Assembly: GCA_000424365.1 (NCBI GenBank)
Contig: AUJT01000027.1
Location: 1-51,061, forward strand
Length of the DNA stretch: 51,061 bases
Direction: 5' to 3'
Source: Lachnospiraceae bacterium NK4A144
GTDB taxonomy: Bacteria; Bacillota; Clostridia; Lachnospirales; Lachnospiraceae
Shown here: piece after piece, positions 41,601 to 49,050 of the stretch
Position numbering within the stretch: position 1 is the stretch's first letter
How the letters are laid out: the number at the start of each line of letters is the position of its first letter
Program-made: the position numbers and the translations under genes
The notes under the pieces: model-generated
Databases searched by the model: none
Seen by the model: the letters and a program-made list of their open reading frames with translations, nothing else
What the model was told of the DNA's origin: nothing

Positions 41601-43729
41601 ATTACGGTAAGGATGCATGTGCAAGTGCTGAGATAGGTGTAAATAATGTTTCACTTGGTGATATAGATCTTTCAACAACAGATGGTATTTTTGAAACATC
41701 TTCACTTGGTAAGATCGCATTAAAAGCAGGTGTTAATACATTAACATTAAATGCGGATAAGACGATCGCATTTGATGAGCTTAGAGTTGTAAAGAATGAG
41801 GAGGCAACAGAGGGGGCATCTATCGAAGTTGAGGCAGAAACTGGAAAAACCGCAGGAAATACAACTATTCTAACAAATGATCGTGCGTCCGGTTCACGTG
41901 TTGTGGATGGAATAGGTGGTGGTGATAAAGACAGTACATTGACCATGGAAGTTGATGTTCCGAAAAGCGGAATGTATGTGTTATCAATGCGGTACACGAA
42001 TGATGAGCCGGCACCTGTTATGAAGACTTCATCCGGAAAGGCATATGTTCATCCGTATAATACGGATCTGGTGGAGAGATACGCTCAGATTTCTGTAAAT
42101 GGAAGAGAACCGGAAACAGTTTATTTTAGAAATACCTTTTCGTGGGATGTTTTCCGCGTTCATAGTATTGATGTCGAATTAAAAGAGGGAACAAATACTA
42201 TTGAATTTTCAAATGACAATTCCTATAAATTCAGCGAATTGCAGGATGATTATGCACCACGCTTTGATAAAATCAAGCTGACACCGGTAAGTACATCGTC
42301 AGAGTATAAGGCATCATCTGACAGGAGTGCTTTATATAAGGCTATTCAGAAGACTTCTTCATATCTTTCTGACAATTATACAAAGGGTTCATATTCTAAG
42401 CTAAGGACAGCACTTGATGAAGCAGAGAAAAGCTATGCGTCAGGTGAAGATGATGCGGAAGTGATAGCAGGGCTTATACAAACACTTAACGATGCAGAGA
42501 ATGGTCTTATCGGACTTACTTCCATCAGAAAGGTTATAGGGGCAGTAAGCGATTACACTGAGACAGACTACACTATCTCCAGTTGGAAGAAACTCATCGA
42601 AGCTAAAAAAACCGGTGAAGAACTGATAAAAAAGGAAGATGTATCTCAGGAAGAATTAAAAGATGCAGAACAGAAAATAAAGGATGCGATAGCTGCATTA
42701 AAAGAAAAATATCCGCTGATAGATAATTCAACAGGAAACATTACGTCAAATGCAAATGCAGGTAGTCATCCTGAGTATGCATGGAACGGCGACTCGTCTA
42801 CCTATCCTGACCTCATTGATGATAATGGAGGATGGAATTCATCAGCTGCATGGACACAGATCGGTTTTGAGGAACCTGTAACTATAAGCCGTATTTCCTT
42901 CGCAAACAGAAGCGGATATCTGGATCGTCTCATAGGCGGAGTCTTTTCTGGATCGGTCGATGGTGAAAAGTATGATGAGCTGTATAAAGTTGAGAAGGTT
43001 ATAGAAGGATATAATCTGATAGTCTTTGATGATCCTGTTTCATATCGGTATATACGTTATGATTCACCGGAAGGATGCTACCTTAATATAGCTGATATTC
43101 GATTATATGGAATGGCGGAAGAAGAGAATCAGACAGAAGAACCGATAGTAGATCCTGCTCCGACACCGGGAGAAGATGATAAAGACCCGATAGTAGATCC
43201 TGCTCCGACACCGGGAGAAGAAAATAAAGAACCGGTAGAAGAGGTAACGCTTCCAAAACTTCCGGATAATAATGTTATCACAGACACAATGAACAATATT
43301 TTGCTCGTGTCCGGTGAAACATATAAGGTCAATCCGGGATTTGCAGTAAAAAAATATGTACTCGACCGCAGTGAAAAGAAAATCTTAAGCGTATCCGGCA
43401 AGGGTAAGATAAAGGTAAAAAAGACCGGAACAGTGACGCTTGAAATATTAGGAAAGAAGGGGGAGAAAAAAGAAATCACACTTTATGCAGAAAAACCGAA
43501 ACCGGTTAATAAAAAGGCAGCTGTCGGAGATACATTCTCGATAAATGAACTTGTGAGTGGTGTGACTTATGCGAAACCTGTTTCGTATAGTTCGGGGAAT
43601 AAATCTGTAGCAACGGTTGATGGAAATGGAAACGTAAAGATTCTGAAGAAAGGAAGTGTACGGATCACGATTTTGTTTGGAAACGGAAAGAGCAAGGTTA
43701 AAAGCCGTATCAGGATCTCAGGTAAGTAA
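38624..43729 (+). CDS. giant secreted GH-A-clan (GH39-like) glycosidase with many binding modules
   Basis: A 1701-residue extracellular enzyme. Modules: signal peptide (1-34); LamG/concanavalin-like domain (71-315); a TIM-barrel glycosidase (about 330-630) with beta-sandwich tail (to 742); three CBM6/35-like domains (752-910, 912-1057 degenerate, 1066-1222); two FIVAR-type helical repeats (1228-1296, 1298-1362); a CBM32/F5-8C discoidin domain (1365-1497); a linker with a repeated DPAPTPGE unit (1505-1540); and two basic Ig-like domains (1546-1622, 1628-1701). The clan GH-A acid/base is Glu454 (VLFNEPDQ) and the nucleophile Glu561 (IFVNETVN). The family number is uncertain. It lies 29 bases after the alpha-galactosidase with a GGAGG site, so it belongs to that operon and probably frees the imported sugar. 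Confidence 0.85.
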   Translation: MKRRGLSRKILTILTTVALAIQMLPAASVQVQAAVSDNEVDAETEVLEDISENGVNTDADTDTEVTDRIDPYYEFSFESSSISGNAVFNKDGLDGKENAAIGGEKAEIKHDDERNSDVLYLPGGSTSSGYLTLPNDMFKQGMDGFTLSFWVKAASDGSTSTHYQRIFESSSTELGKHYQGRTGNWTDPEFTFVIGGGDEADTRYDACINTLDKTKGRLEWGRTLGSGKWDYVTVSVTPDTYDVYINGIKIDIKDLSGNESKVLKGFFDEIGEFKNNALGQSVYTSDANAKAYFDDFRFYRTALTEDEAVAIYTEEYKGKKEEPIDYGDKVALEFDTTDSKGEMFHGSTGFLYGISEVGVPSWDLVSSLKPGILVQKAADGKQHPSGDGYRLTNYLKSAGVKNIEIYLQDYYLEWPYDYNGIDDYKEKVESIVKKTVEGKSSEERAMYSYVLFNEPDQIWYGNNGSKLSSLCKDWKTIYDTVKAIDPDAKTAGPNFASFNSSAYETFFKYCKENDCLPEIITWHDLAKGKLTGFQGELASVKSMVEKYYSGSGITPQIFVNETVNFEDIGVPGTLVNWLSIYEENDTYASLPYWGLANSLNELAAGENEPNSAWWVYRWYAEMQGYKTSLKTINVNNPSSAKKGDRLYGLCSVDEENETVMALFGGHEGEQNITLKNLSDIDAFNSVKKAHVKIYRSRYSGHQGFSIPDVIVDEDREISSSGELMLTLSDCDLMDAYFAVVTPTEEKGLSAKTANWLETYEAEDAELFGSAAAYTRTGGSDLARSGRADVGGIYSESDGVKFNVDVPSDGIYTARIYYSVAAPFVNAKTLEVDASGQNRAIGQIVQHKMTVDDETDKEQILTYESTVKNGYYNYTDAEIELTAGKHTIEFSHYGSSQKNISASIRVAASLDKLDLYYEGEKAALAAGNVSFEENPNEDYHTEHKISGYTGNGYITGTGSVDVVLAVPEDGLYDTELKYALSENTVLSLSKKSFNYGKDACASAEIGVNNVSLGDIDLSTTDGIFETSSLGKIALKAGVNTLTLNADKTIAFDELRVVKNEEATEGASIEVEAETGKTAGNTTILTNDRASGSRVVDGIGGGDKDSTLTMEVDVPKSGMYVLSMRYTNDEPAPVMKTSSGKAYVHPYNTDLVERYAQISVNGREPETVYFRNTFSWDVFRVHSIDVELKEGTNTIEFSNDNSYKFSELQDDYAPRFDKIKLTPVSTSSEYKASSDRSALYKAIQKTSSYLSDNYTKGSYSKLRTALDEAEKSYASGEDDAEVIAGLIQTLNDAENGLIGLTSIRKVIGAVSDYTETDYTISSWKKLIEAKKTGEELIKKEDVSQEELKDAEQKIKDAIAALKEKYPLIDNSTGNITSNANAGSHPEYAWNGDSSTYPDLIDDNGGWNSSAAWTQIGFEEPVTISRISFANRSGYLDRLIGGVFSGSVDGEKYDELYKVEKVIEGYNLIVFDDPVSYRYIRYDSPEGCYLNIADIRLYGMAEEENQTEEPIVDPAPTPGEDDKDPIVDPAPTPGEENKEPVEEVTLPKLPDNNVITDTMNNILLVSGETYKVNPGFAVKKYVLDRSEKKILSVSGKGKIKVKKTGTVTLEILGKKGEKKEITLYAEKPKPVNKKAAVGDTFSINELVSGVTYAKPVSYSSGNKSVATVDGNGNVKILKKGSVRITILFGNGKSKVKSRIRISGK

Positions 43730-43738
43730 ATAAAATGC

Positions 43739-43771
43739 AGCGCCGGTGATGTTTTTTCACCGGCGCTTTTG
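43739..43771. terminator. strong terminator after the glycosidase operon
   Basis: AGCGCCGGTGA (43739-43749) pairs perfectly with TCACCGGCGCT (43757-43767), followed by TTTT. Adenines before the stem allow use in both directions. Confidence 0.9.
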
Positions 43772-43797
43772 GCTGCGGAGCCCTTTCGTTCCCATCC

Positions 43798-43948
43798 CTA
43801 TTTAAGATTGAATTTGTTTATAATATTGATCAGATTTTCAGCCTGCTCGTTAAGTGAACGTGACAGAGCATTTGATTGCTGGGCTGTTTCGGAATTACTT
43901 TGTACAACGGTGGATATTATCTACGCTAATAAGATTCTTTATGCTCAT
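43798..43948 (-). pseudogene. remnant of a methyl-accepting chemotaxis protein gene
   Basis: On the minus strand, an AAAGGAGT site and ATG (complement of 43946-43948) start MSIKNLIS, a usual MCP beginning. It soon hits a stop. Directly after, another frame reads ISTVVQSNSETAQQSNALS then RSLNEQAENLINIINKFNLK and a TAG at the complement of 43798-43800, the typical MCP C-terminus. So both tips of an MCP gene remain with about 1.5-2 kb of the middle deleted and the frame lost. It cannot make a receptor. Confidence 0.8.
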
Positions 43949-44017
43949 ACCTGACTCCTTTAAAAATGGTTGAATAACTGAAGAATATGAGTTTCCGATG
44001 TATTATGAAGTTTGGGA

Positions 44018-44146
44018 CAAAATTACTTTTGAAGCAGATTTTTTGATTTTGATCCTGCCATCATATTTTTCGGCATTTTTGTTGAAATGTATATATTTAA
44101 ACAGATATTTTGAAAAAGATGAAAGACTTTTGACCCTGACATCATA
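44018..44146 (-). repeat. Rep-B relics, two left ends
   Basis: Two degenerate Rep-B ends lie in the same orientation: GATTTTGATCCTGCCATCAT ending at 44064, and ACTTTTGACCCTGACATCAT ending at 44144. The body of the element is absent. They occupy most of the gap between the MCP remnant and the symporter gene. The rest of the gap to 44306 has no recognised signal. Confidence 0.6.
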
Positions 44147-44306
44147 TTTATGATTTTAAGTAAAATGACGAAATAGTAAGGGAGACAAAGCTTTTTTGCA
44201 AAGTCTGTAGTGAGTTGCTGAGAGTAAGAGATCTGTCTGCATCAGTAAAGCGTATGGTGTTGATCTAACTTTTTTCCTGTACCTTATTTTTTAGAGGTGT
44301 GTATAT

Positions 44307-45953
44307 ATGAGTAAGAAGGTATTGAAAGCGGATAAAAATGCAATTTCAACCGGCGTGACTTTTATTGAAGGGTGTCTTAAAGAAAAGAATATTCAGAATA
44401 AGCAGATCGTCCAGACGCTTCTGACCTCGGAGGAAGTACTGGCAAAGTTTTTGGAATCTGCATCTCCGGAAAGTGATATTGAAATAGAAATCAAGGGGTA
44501 TTTTGGAAATCTGTCAGTGCAGATAAAGTCGGCTTGTGATGCTTTTGCGGTTTCTGATATTTATGAGAGACTTAGGGTTGATGAATTTGATGAAGATGCA
44601 GGAGATGTTATCAAGAAACTTTATGATAAGCTATTTGCTGATACTCTTTTGATACGTAGAAATAAAGGGAAGACTATAGTTACTTTTCCTGTAAAAAAAT
44701 CTACCTACTCAAACCTGATATATACTATCGCTGCGCTGATATTCGGTATTTTGATAGGATTCCTGATCCACAATTTTTTGCCGGCGGCAGTTGGAAAAAA
44801 TATCAGCACGCTGCTTATTACGCCGGTTTATACAATGTTTTTAAATTTCCTTAAATTGATCGTGGCGCCGCTGGTATTTTTCTCGGTGGCTTACAGTATT
44901 GCTGACTTCACCGATCTAAAGGCACTTGGAAGGATTGCGACCCGAATAGTTGTATTTTACCTTATGACATCGATGATCGCGATCTGTGTTGGATATTTCA
45001 CATATCAGCTTTTCCCGATAGGAAATACTGATCTGGCAGTGGCGGTTTCTGAAGAGACGGCAGAGGCAACCCTACAGAAGGCTGAAGGAGTGACTATTTC
45101 CATCAAGGATACTATTGTAGGTATCGTACCAAGTGATATCATTACACCATTTCAGAAGTCAGATATGCTTCAGCTGATATTTATGGCTGTGGTACTTGGC
45201 ATAGCTGCGGCTTCTTTAGCAGGAAAAGTTCCCGAAGTTAAAAAAATGCTTGGCATTTTAAATGATGTGTTTTCTAAGATCACGTCTGTGATGGTAAAGT
45301 TAATTCCTTTAATTGTCTTTTGCTCTATGGCGAAGATGATGATCGCAATGAATTTTGAGACACTCTTGAATGTGTTTGTATGGGCACCTGTTATTTATCT
45401 CGGGGATATTTTGATGATAGGTGTGTATGTCATCTTATTGGCATTGTTTGCAGGGCTGGCACCGAACAAGTTCCTAAAGAAGTATTACCCTGCAATGACA
45501 TCTGCATTTACCTGTGCATCGAGTAATGCGGCGCTTCCTACATCTATCGAGTGCTGCGATAAAATGGGAATATCACCAAAGATTTATTCGTTTTCACTGC
45601 CGCTTGGAGCTACTATAAATATGGATGGAAGCTGTATTTCGCTTTTGATCTCTGCTTTATTCTGCGCAAAGATCTTTCAGATACCGGTTACTCCGAGCGT
45701 GCTGTTGTCCCTGTTTATTGCGATAATGGTTCTTTCTGTTGGAAGTCCCGGAGTTCCTGGTGGAAATCTGGTCTGCATCGCACTTTTGATACCGCAGATC
45801 GGCGTACCGGCAGAGGCAGTAAGTCTTGTCATGGGTCTGTACCCGTTAGTTGGAATGATGCAGACATGTACTAACGTAACAGGTGATGCAGTTGTATCAG
45901 CAATCGTTGCGAAAAAAGAAGGCCTTCTCGATAAGAGTAAATTTAATTCATAA
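44307..45953 (+). CDS. dicarboxylate/amino-acid:cation symporter with an N-terminal GHKL-like domain
   Basis: A 548-residue protein in two parts. Residues 135-545 are a DAACS-family symporter (GltP/DctA-like): about eight membrane segments plus re-entrant loops, ASSNAALPTSIE, the LGATINMDGSC substrate and sodium motif, and SVGSPGVPGG. It imports glutamate, aspartate or C4-dicarboxylates. Residues 1-130 are an added cytoplasmic domain whose order recalls the GHKL ATPase fold of anti-sigma kinases: VTFIEGCLKEKNI, LTSEEVLAKFLE in the N-box place, IEIEIKGYFGNLSVQI, and RRNKGKTIVTFPV as the last strand. The ATP-binding glycine boxes are weak, so it may be only a regulatory domain. The ATG has an AGAGGTG site. 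A Rep-C terminator follows. Confidence 0.9.
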   Translation: MSKKVLKADKNAISTGVTFIEGCLKEKNIQNKQIVQTLLTSEEVLAKFLESASPESDIEIEIKGYFGNLSVQIKSACDAFAVSDIYERLRVDEFDEDAGDVIKKLYDKLFADTLLIRRNKGKTIVTFPVKKSTYSNLIYTIAALIFGILIGFLIHNFLPAAVGKNISTLLITPVYTMFLNFLKLIVAPLVFFSVAYSIADFTDLKALGRIATRIVVFYLMTSMIAICVGYFTYQLFPIGNTDLAVAVSEETAEATLQKAEGVTISIKDTIVGIVPSDIITPFQKSDMLQLIFMAVVLGIAAASLAGKVPEVKKMLGILNDVFSKITSVMVKLIPLIVFCSMAKMMIAMNFETLLNVFVWAPVIYLGDILMIGVYVILLALFAGLAPNKFLKKYYPAMTSAFTCASSNAALPTSIECCDKMGISPKIYSFSLPLGATINMDGSCISLLISALFCAKIFQIPVTPSVLLSLFIAIMVLSVGSPGVPGGNLVCIALLIPQIGVPAEAVSLVMGLYPLVGMMQTCTNVTGDAVVSAIVAKKEGLLDKSKFNS

Positions 45954-45990
45954 ATAAAACGAATTGATGTAAGCTTAATGCAGTTATTTT

Positions 45991-46025
45991 TAGCGGGAAT
46001 GACAGAAGATGTCATTCCCGTTTTG
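45991..46025 (+). terminator. Rep-C terminator, copy 1
   Basis: CGGGAATGACA, a five-base loop (GAAGA) and TGTCATTCCCG, then TTTTG. The same hairpin recurs at 47948, 48929 and 50576. The similarity with copy 2 runs on past the T run (TAGAATTAG with TATAATTAG). Confidence 0.85.
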
Positions 46026-46083
46026 TAGAATTAGAGATATACTAGTTTTGGTTTGCTCGCAATGAGCGGAAAGGAGGACGACC

Positions 46084-46146
46084 ATGAAATACATGATGAC
46101 TATAGCAACCGGTAAATTATCAAATTACAGAGGCATGATCGTTTAA
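46084..46146 (+). CDS. 20-residue leader ORF before rtcB
   Basis: A perfect AAAGGAGG site lies seven bases before ATG 46084, which opens a 20-codon frame (MKYMMTIATGKLSNYRGMIV) ending TAA at 46146. The rtcB start lies 35 bases downstream and has only a modest site. This looks like a translated leader that could couple rtcB expression to ribosome state, or a remnant of an older start. Confidence 0.5.
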   Translation: MKYMMTIATGKLSNYRGMIV

Positions 46147-46181
46147 TGGATGTAAGCCTCTGGGAGTCTAAGAGGTTTATT

Positions 46182-47315
46182 TTGATATCAGTAAAAGGTA
46201 AATTTACAGAAGCACATATCATGTGCGATCAGGAACTTGCAGGAGCTGACATTGATCAGTACGCAATTGCGCAGATACAGATGATCTGTGACAACAAGGC
46301 AGCTGAGGGCACGATCATAAGAGTTATGCCTGATGTTCACCCCGGTAAGGTGGGACCGATAGGTCTTACTATGACGATCACAGACAGAATTCTTCCGTCA
46401 CTTGTAGGTATAGACATTGGCTGTGGAATGTACGCTGTTAAGATCGGAAAGTTCAGAAACGACTATCAGAAGCTGGATACAGTTATCAGAGATAATGTTC
46501 CTGTGGGATTCAAGATCAGAAACAAAGTACACAGAGATGCGGAATTTGATCTTACAAGACTTGCTTGCTGCAAGCATATCCGTAGTGATAAGGCTCTTCT
46601 TAGCATAGGCACACTTGGCGGTGGTAATCATTTCATAGAACTTGATCAGGATGAGAACAAGGATATTTACATGATAATACACAGTGGCAGCAGACATCTT
46701 GGTAAGGAAGTTGCTGAGTATTACATGGAAGCAGGGCAGAAAGAACTCAATGACAAAGGAATTACAGATATTCCCTATGAGATGACATACCTTTCCGGAA
46801 ATCTTTTGAAAGATTATCTTCACGATCTTGAAATTGTTCAGGAGTATGCGGAGTTAAATCGAAGGGTTATTGCAGGAGAGATCCTTAAGGGTATGAAATG
46901 GAAGGGAAAAGAAACGGTTTCATGCATCCATAACTATGTTGATCTTACCGGCACTGTTCCTCTTCTTAGAAAGGGCGCTATCTCAGCTAAAGAAGGTGAA
47001 GGTGTGATAATTCCGATCAATATGAAGGATGGGGTGATCCTTGGCAAGGGGCTTGGAAACAAGGAGTGGAACGAGTCGGCTCCGCACGGCAGCGGAAGGA
47101 TCGCATCAAGAGATAATGTAAGGCATAGCCACACAGTATCCGAATTTAAGTCAGAAATGAAGGGGGTTTATACAACCTGCATAAGCGCAGATACACTTGA
47201 TGAAGCTCCATTTGCTTACAGAAGAACAGATTATATCCGAGAGGTGATAAAGGATACCGTTATAATTGATAAGCTATTAAAGCCTCTTTACAACTATAAA
47301 GGAGGCAATAAATGA
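46182..47315 (+). CDS. rtcB: RtcB-family RNA ligase (PrfH-linked type)
   Basis: A 378-residue GTP- and manganese-dependent ligase that joins 2',3'-cyclic phosphate or 3'-phosphate and 5'-OH RNA ends. Family residues are present: Asp78 and Cys81 (GIDIGCGM), His150 (GGGNHFIEL), His167 (IIHSGSRH), His250 (SCIHNY) and the guanylylated histidine His302 (APHGSGR). The protein is shorter than E. coli RtcB (408) and of the clade that travels with PrfH. I chose TTG 46182 because AGAGG is six bases upstream and the protein then starts ISVKGKF, as family members do; an ATG at 46146 would add 12 residues. It overlaps prfH by four bases. Confidence 0.93.
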   Translation: MISVKGKFTEAHIMCDQELAGADIDQYAIAQIQMICDNKAAEGTIIRVMPDVHPGKVGPIGLTMTITDRILPSLVGIDIGCGMYAVKIGKFRNDYQKLDTVIRDNVPVGFKIRNKVHRDAEFDLTRLACCKHIRSDKALLSIGTLGGGNHFIELDQDENKDIYMIIHSGSRHLGKEVAEYYMEAGQKELNDKGITDIPYEMTYLSGNLLKDYLHDLEIVQEYAELNRRVIAGEILKGMKWKGKETVSCIHNYVDLTGTVPLLRKGAISAKEGEGVIIPINMKDGVILGKGLGNKEWNESAPHGSGRIASRDNVRHSHTVSEFKSEMKGVYTTCISADTLDEAPFAYRRTDYIREVIKDTVIIDKLLKPLYNYKGGNK

Positions 47316-47923
47316 TATTACAGCTTAGTTCAGGTATGGGTCCTGTAGAATGCAGAGTTGCCGTTGGAGGAATTTGCAGAAGTCTTCTGGAAGAATTTCC
47401 GGAACTTGAGATGGTAACAGGTACAAAAGGCGAAGTAGAGGGCTCATTTTCATCAGTTATACTTTCATCAGATGGTGATCTTTCCGAACTTGAAGGAACA
47501 ATGGAATGGATATGCAAGAGCAGTTATCGACCGGGGCATAAGAGAAAGAACTGGTTTATTGATGTCAGTATCATTCCGGACGCAGCTCAAGTGGATGAAA
47601 GGATAAAGACAAGTGATCTAAAAATTGAGGCGTTTCATTCAGGTGGGCCCGGAGGACAAAACGTAAATAAAGTTGAAACAGGAATTCGTATTATTCATCT
47701 GCCTACAGGGATAACAGTTTCTTCTACACGTGAGAGAAGTCAGTTTATGAATAAACAGGATGCTCTTAAAAAATTATCAGCGATCCTGAAACAAACAAAT
47801 GCTGATGGAAAGGATCGTCAGAAGAATGATGCATGGAGCAGACATGCACAGATAACAAGAGGTAATCCCATAAGGATTTACGAAGGAAAGGGTTTTAAGC
47901 TTACCTTTCGAAAAGAAAAGTAA
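47312..47923 (+). CDS. prfH: PrfH, release-factor-like ribosome rescue protein
   Basis: A 203-residue peptide-chain release factor homologue. It carries the catalytic loop FHSGGPGGQNVNKVETG with GGQ at 114-116, which drives peptidyl-tRNA hydrolysis. It lacks the large codon-recognition domain of RF1/RF2. Known PrfH acts on ribosomes whose 16S decoding centre has been cut, for example by a colicin E3-type nuclease, and RtcB then reseals the rRNA. AAAGGAGG precedes the ATG, which overlaps the rtcB stop, so the pair is translated together. A Rep-C terminator follows. Confidence 0.93.
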   Translation: MILQLSSGMGPVECRVAVGGICRSLLEEFPELEMVTGTKGEVEGSFSSVILSSDGDLSELEGTMEWICKSSYRPGHKRKNWFIDVSIIPDAAQVDERIKTSDLKIEAFHSGGPGGQNVNKVETGIRIIHLPTGITVSSTRERSQFMNKQDALKKLSAILKQTNADGKDRQKNDAWSRHAQITRGNPIRIYEGKGFKLTFRKEK

Positions 47924-47945
47924 TTAACGTAATACATGGTTTTTC

Positions 47946-47978
47946 AGCGGGAATGACAAATGATGTCATTCCCGTTTT
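47946..47978 (+). terminator. Rep-C terminator, copy 2
   Basis: The same 11-base stem as copy 1 with loop AATGA and TTTTG after it. TATAAT follows at once (TGTATAATTAGG), so a promoter for the next gene may be part of the repeated block. Confidence 0.85.
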
Positions 47979-48049
47979 GTATAATTAGGATATAGACGTT
48001 TTAATTTATTAGGCTGAAAAGCGGAAGGTATTTCAGGAGGAATTTGCTG

Positions 48050-48892
48050 ATGTTAGGTGCGCTTATCGGTGACATTGCTGGTTCAAGATTTGAGATGTAT
48101 AACCTCAAATCAAAAGAGTTTAGGTTTTTTGATAGAAAATGCCGTCCCACAGATGACAGCATTATGTCGTTGGCGATCGCAAATGCAATACTTGGTTGTG
48201 ATGGCAACTATGATGGTCTTTCAGAAAAAGCAGTTTCCACCATGCAGGAGCTTGGACGACTTTATCCGAGAGCAGGATACGGCGGAAGATTTAAGAAATG
48301 GCTTTTAGCTGAGAATCCAGAACCATACAATAGTTTCGGAAATGGATCCGGAATGAGAGTGGGACCCTGCGGATATGCGGCAAAATCTCTCGATGAAGCG
48401 AAAGAACTCTCAGCCATGGTAACAAGAGTAACACACAACCATCCCGAAGGCATGAGAGGGGCAGAAGCGATAGCAACGTCTGTTTATCTCGCAAGAACCG
48501 GAAAAACAAAGGAAGAGATAAAAGATCATATACAGGAAAACTATTACTGGCTCGGATTTACTATAGATGGGATCCGTGACATCTATAAGTTTGATGTTTC
48601 CTGTCAGGGGTCAGTTCCCATCGCACTCGAGGCATTTTTAGAATCAACAGATTTTGAGGATGCTATCCGTACGGCAATTTCTGTCGGAGGTGACAGTGAC
48701 ACGATAGCGGCAATGACCGGTGCTGTCGCAGAAGCGTATTATGGAATCCCTATAGATATAATCGAGGAAGTACAAAAATTCCTGGATGTTCGTCATATGG
48801 AAATCCTGTGGGAGTTTGAAAAGAAGTATCCATCAAAGGCAATAGCCAATGATGGAACAGAAGTAACTATATTTGACGTGATCAATAAATAA
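48050..48892 (+). CDS. ADP-ribosylglycohydrolase family protein (DraG-like)
   Basis: A 280-residue enzyme of the DraG/ARH fold that removes ADP-ribose from proteins or nucleic acids with two magnesium ions. The metal sites are present: TDDS (34-37) and GGDSDTIA (213-220). The ADP-ribose loop FGNGSGMR (97-103) and the THNHPEGMRGAEA helix (about 128-140) also fit. The length is normal. AGGAGG is nine bases before ATG 48050; an in-frame TTG at 48044 is too close. No ADP-ribosyltransferase is nearby, so it may reverse modification by an outside toxin or act on a resident target elsewhere. Confidence 0.93.
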   Translation: MLGALIGDIAGSRFEMYNLKSKEFRFFDRKCRPTDDSIMSLAIANAILGCDGNYDGLSEKAVSTMQELGRLYPRAGYGGRFKKWLLAENPEPYNSFGNGSGMRVGPCGYAAKSLDEAKELSAMVTRVTHNHPEGMRGAEAIATSVYLARTGKTKEEIKDHIQENYYWLGFTIDGIRDIYKFDVSCQGSVPIALEAFLESTDFEDAIRTAISVGGDSDTIAAMTGAVAEAYYGIPIDIIEEVQKFLDVRHMEILWEFEKKYPSKAIANDGTEVTIFDVINK

Positions 48893-48975
48893 GTGGCTGT
48901 TCAGGAAAACAGAACACATAGATTTCAGCGGGAATGACAGATGATGTCATTCCCGTTTTCTGTATGCTTTTATTA

Positions 48976-49004
48976 TTGACAAAAGAAAACATGTTCGATA
49001 GAAT
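48976..49004 (+). promoter_or_regulatory. sigma-A promoter of the Rpn module
   Basis: TTGACA (48976-48981), 17 bases, TAGAAT (48999-49004). The -10 is embedded between two GTTCGA units. Confidence 0.75.
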
Positions 49005-49011
49005 GTTCGAA

Positions 49012-49023
49012 GAACGATTGTTC
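49012..49023. promoter_or_regulatory. LexA-like (SOS) palindrome
   Basis: GAACGATTGTTC has the GAAC-4-GTTC layout of the Firmicute LexA box and lies at the expected transcription start. In the second copy it is a perfect palindrome, GAACAATTGTTC. The central bases deviate from the Bacillus consensus. Confidence 0.5.
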
Positions 49024-49026
49024 ACT

Positions 49027-49038
49027 GTAAGCGCTTAC
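49027..49038. promoter_or_regulatory. cre-like palindrome
   Basis: GTAAGCGCTTAC is a perfect palindrome that fits the core of CcpA cre sites (TGTAAGCGCTTACG in context), just after the expected transcription start, where CcpA would repress. The identical site is at 50672-50683. Confidence 0.55.
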
Positions 49039-49050
49039 GAACCTTGAAAA

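Larger units (their letters stand above)
48927..49050 (+). repeat. Rep-C long block, copy 1 (terminator plus promoter)
   Basis: This block starts with the Rep-C terminator (48929-48955, then TTTTC) and continues through a promoter, a LexA-like palindrome and a cre-like palindrome to CGAACCTTGAAAACT. The same block, with a few differences, occurs at 50574-50697. Both copies come before Rpn-type sequence. Confidence 0.88.

Noticed and set aside
43769-43954. Plus-strand 61-codon frame after the giant glycosidase
   Set aside because: It is the antisense of the MCP remnant; the minus strand reads a clear chemoreceptor C-terminus.
44200-44300. Possible TPP riboswitch before the symporter (GTTGCTGAGAG motif)
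   Set aside because: Only the CTGAGA element is seen; the second conserved half (GACCC and the TGAACCTGAT-like segment) is missing, and the gene is not linked to thiamine.
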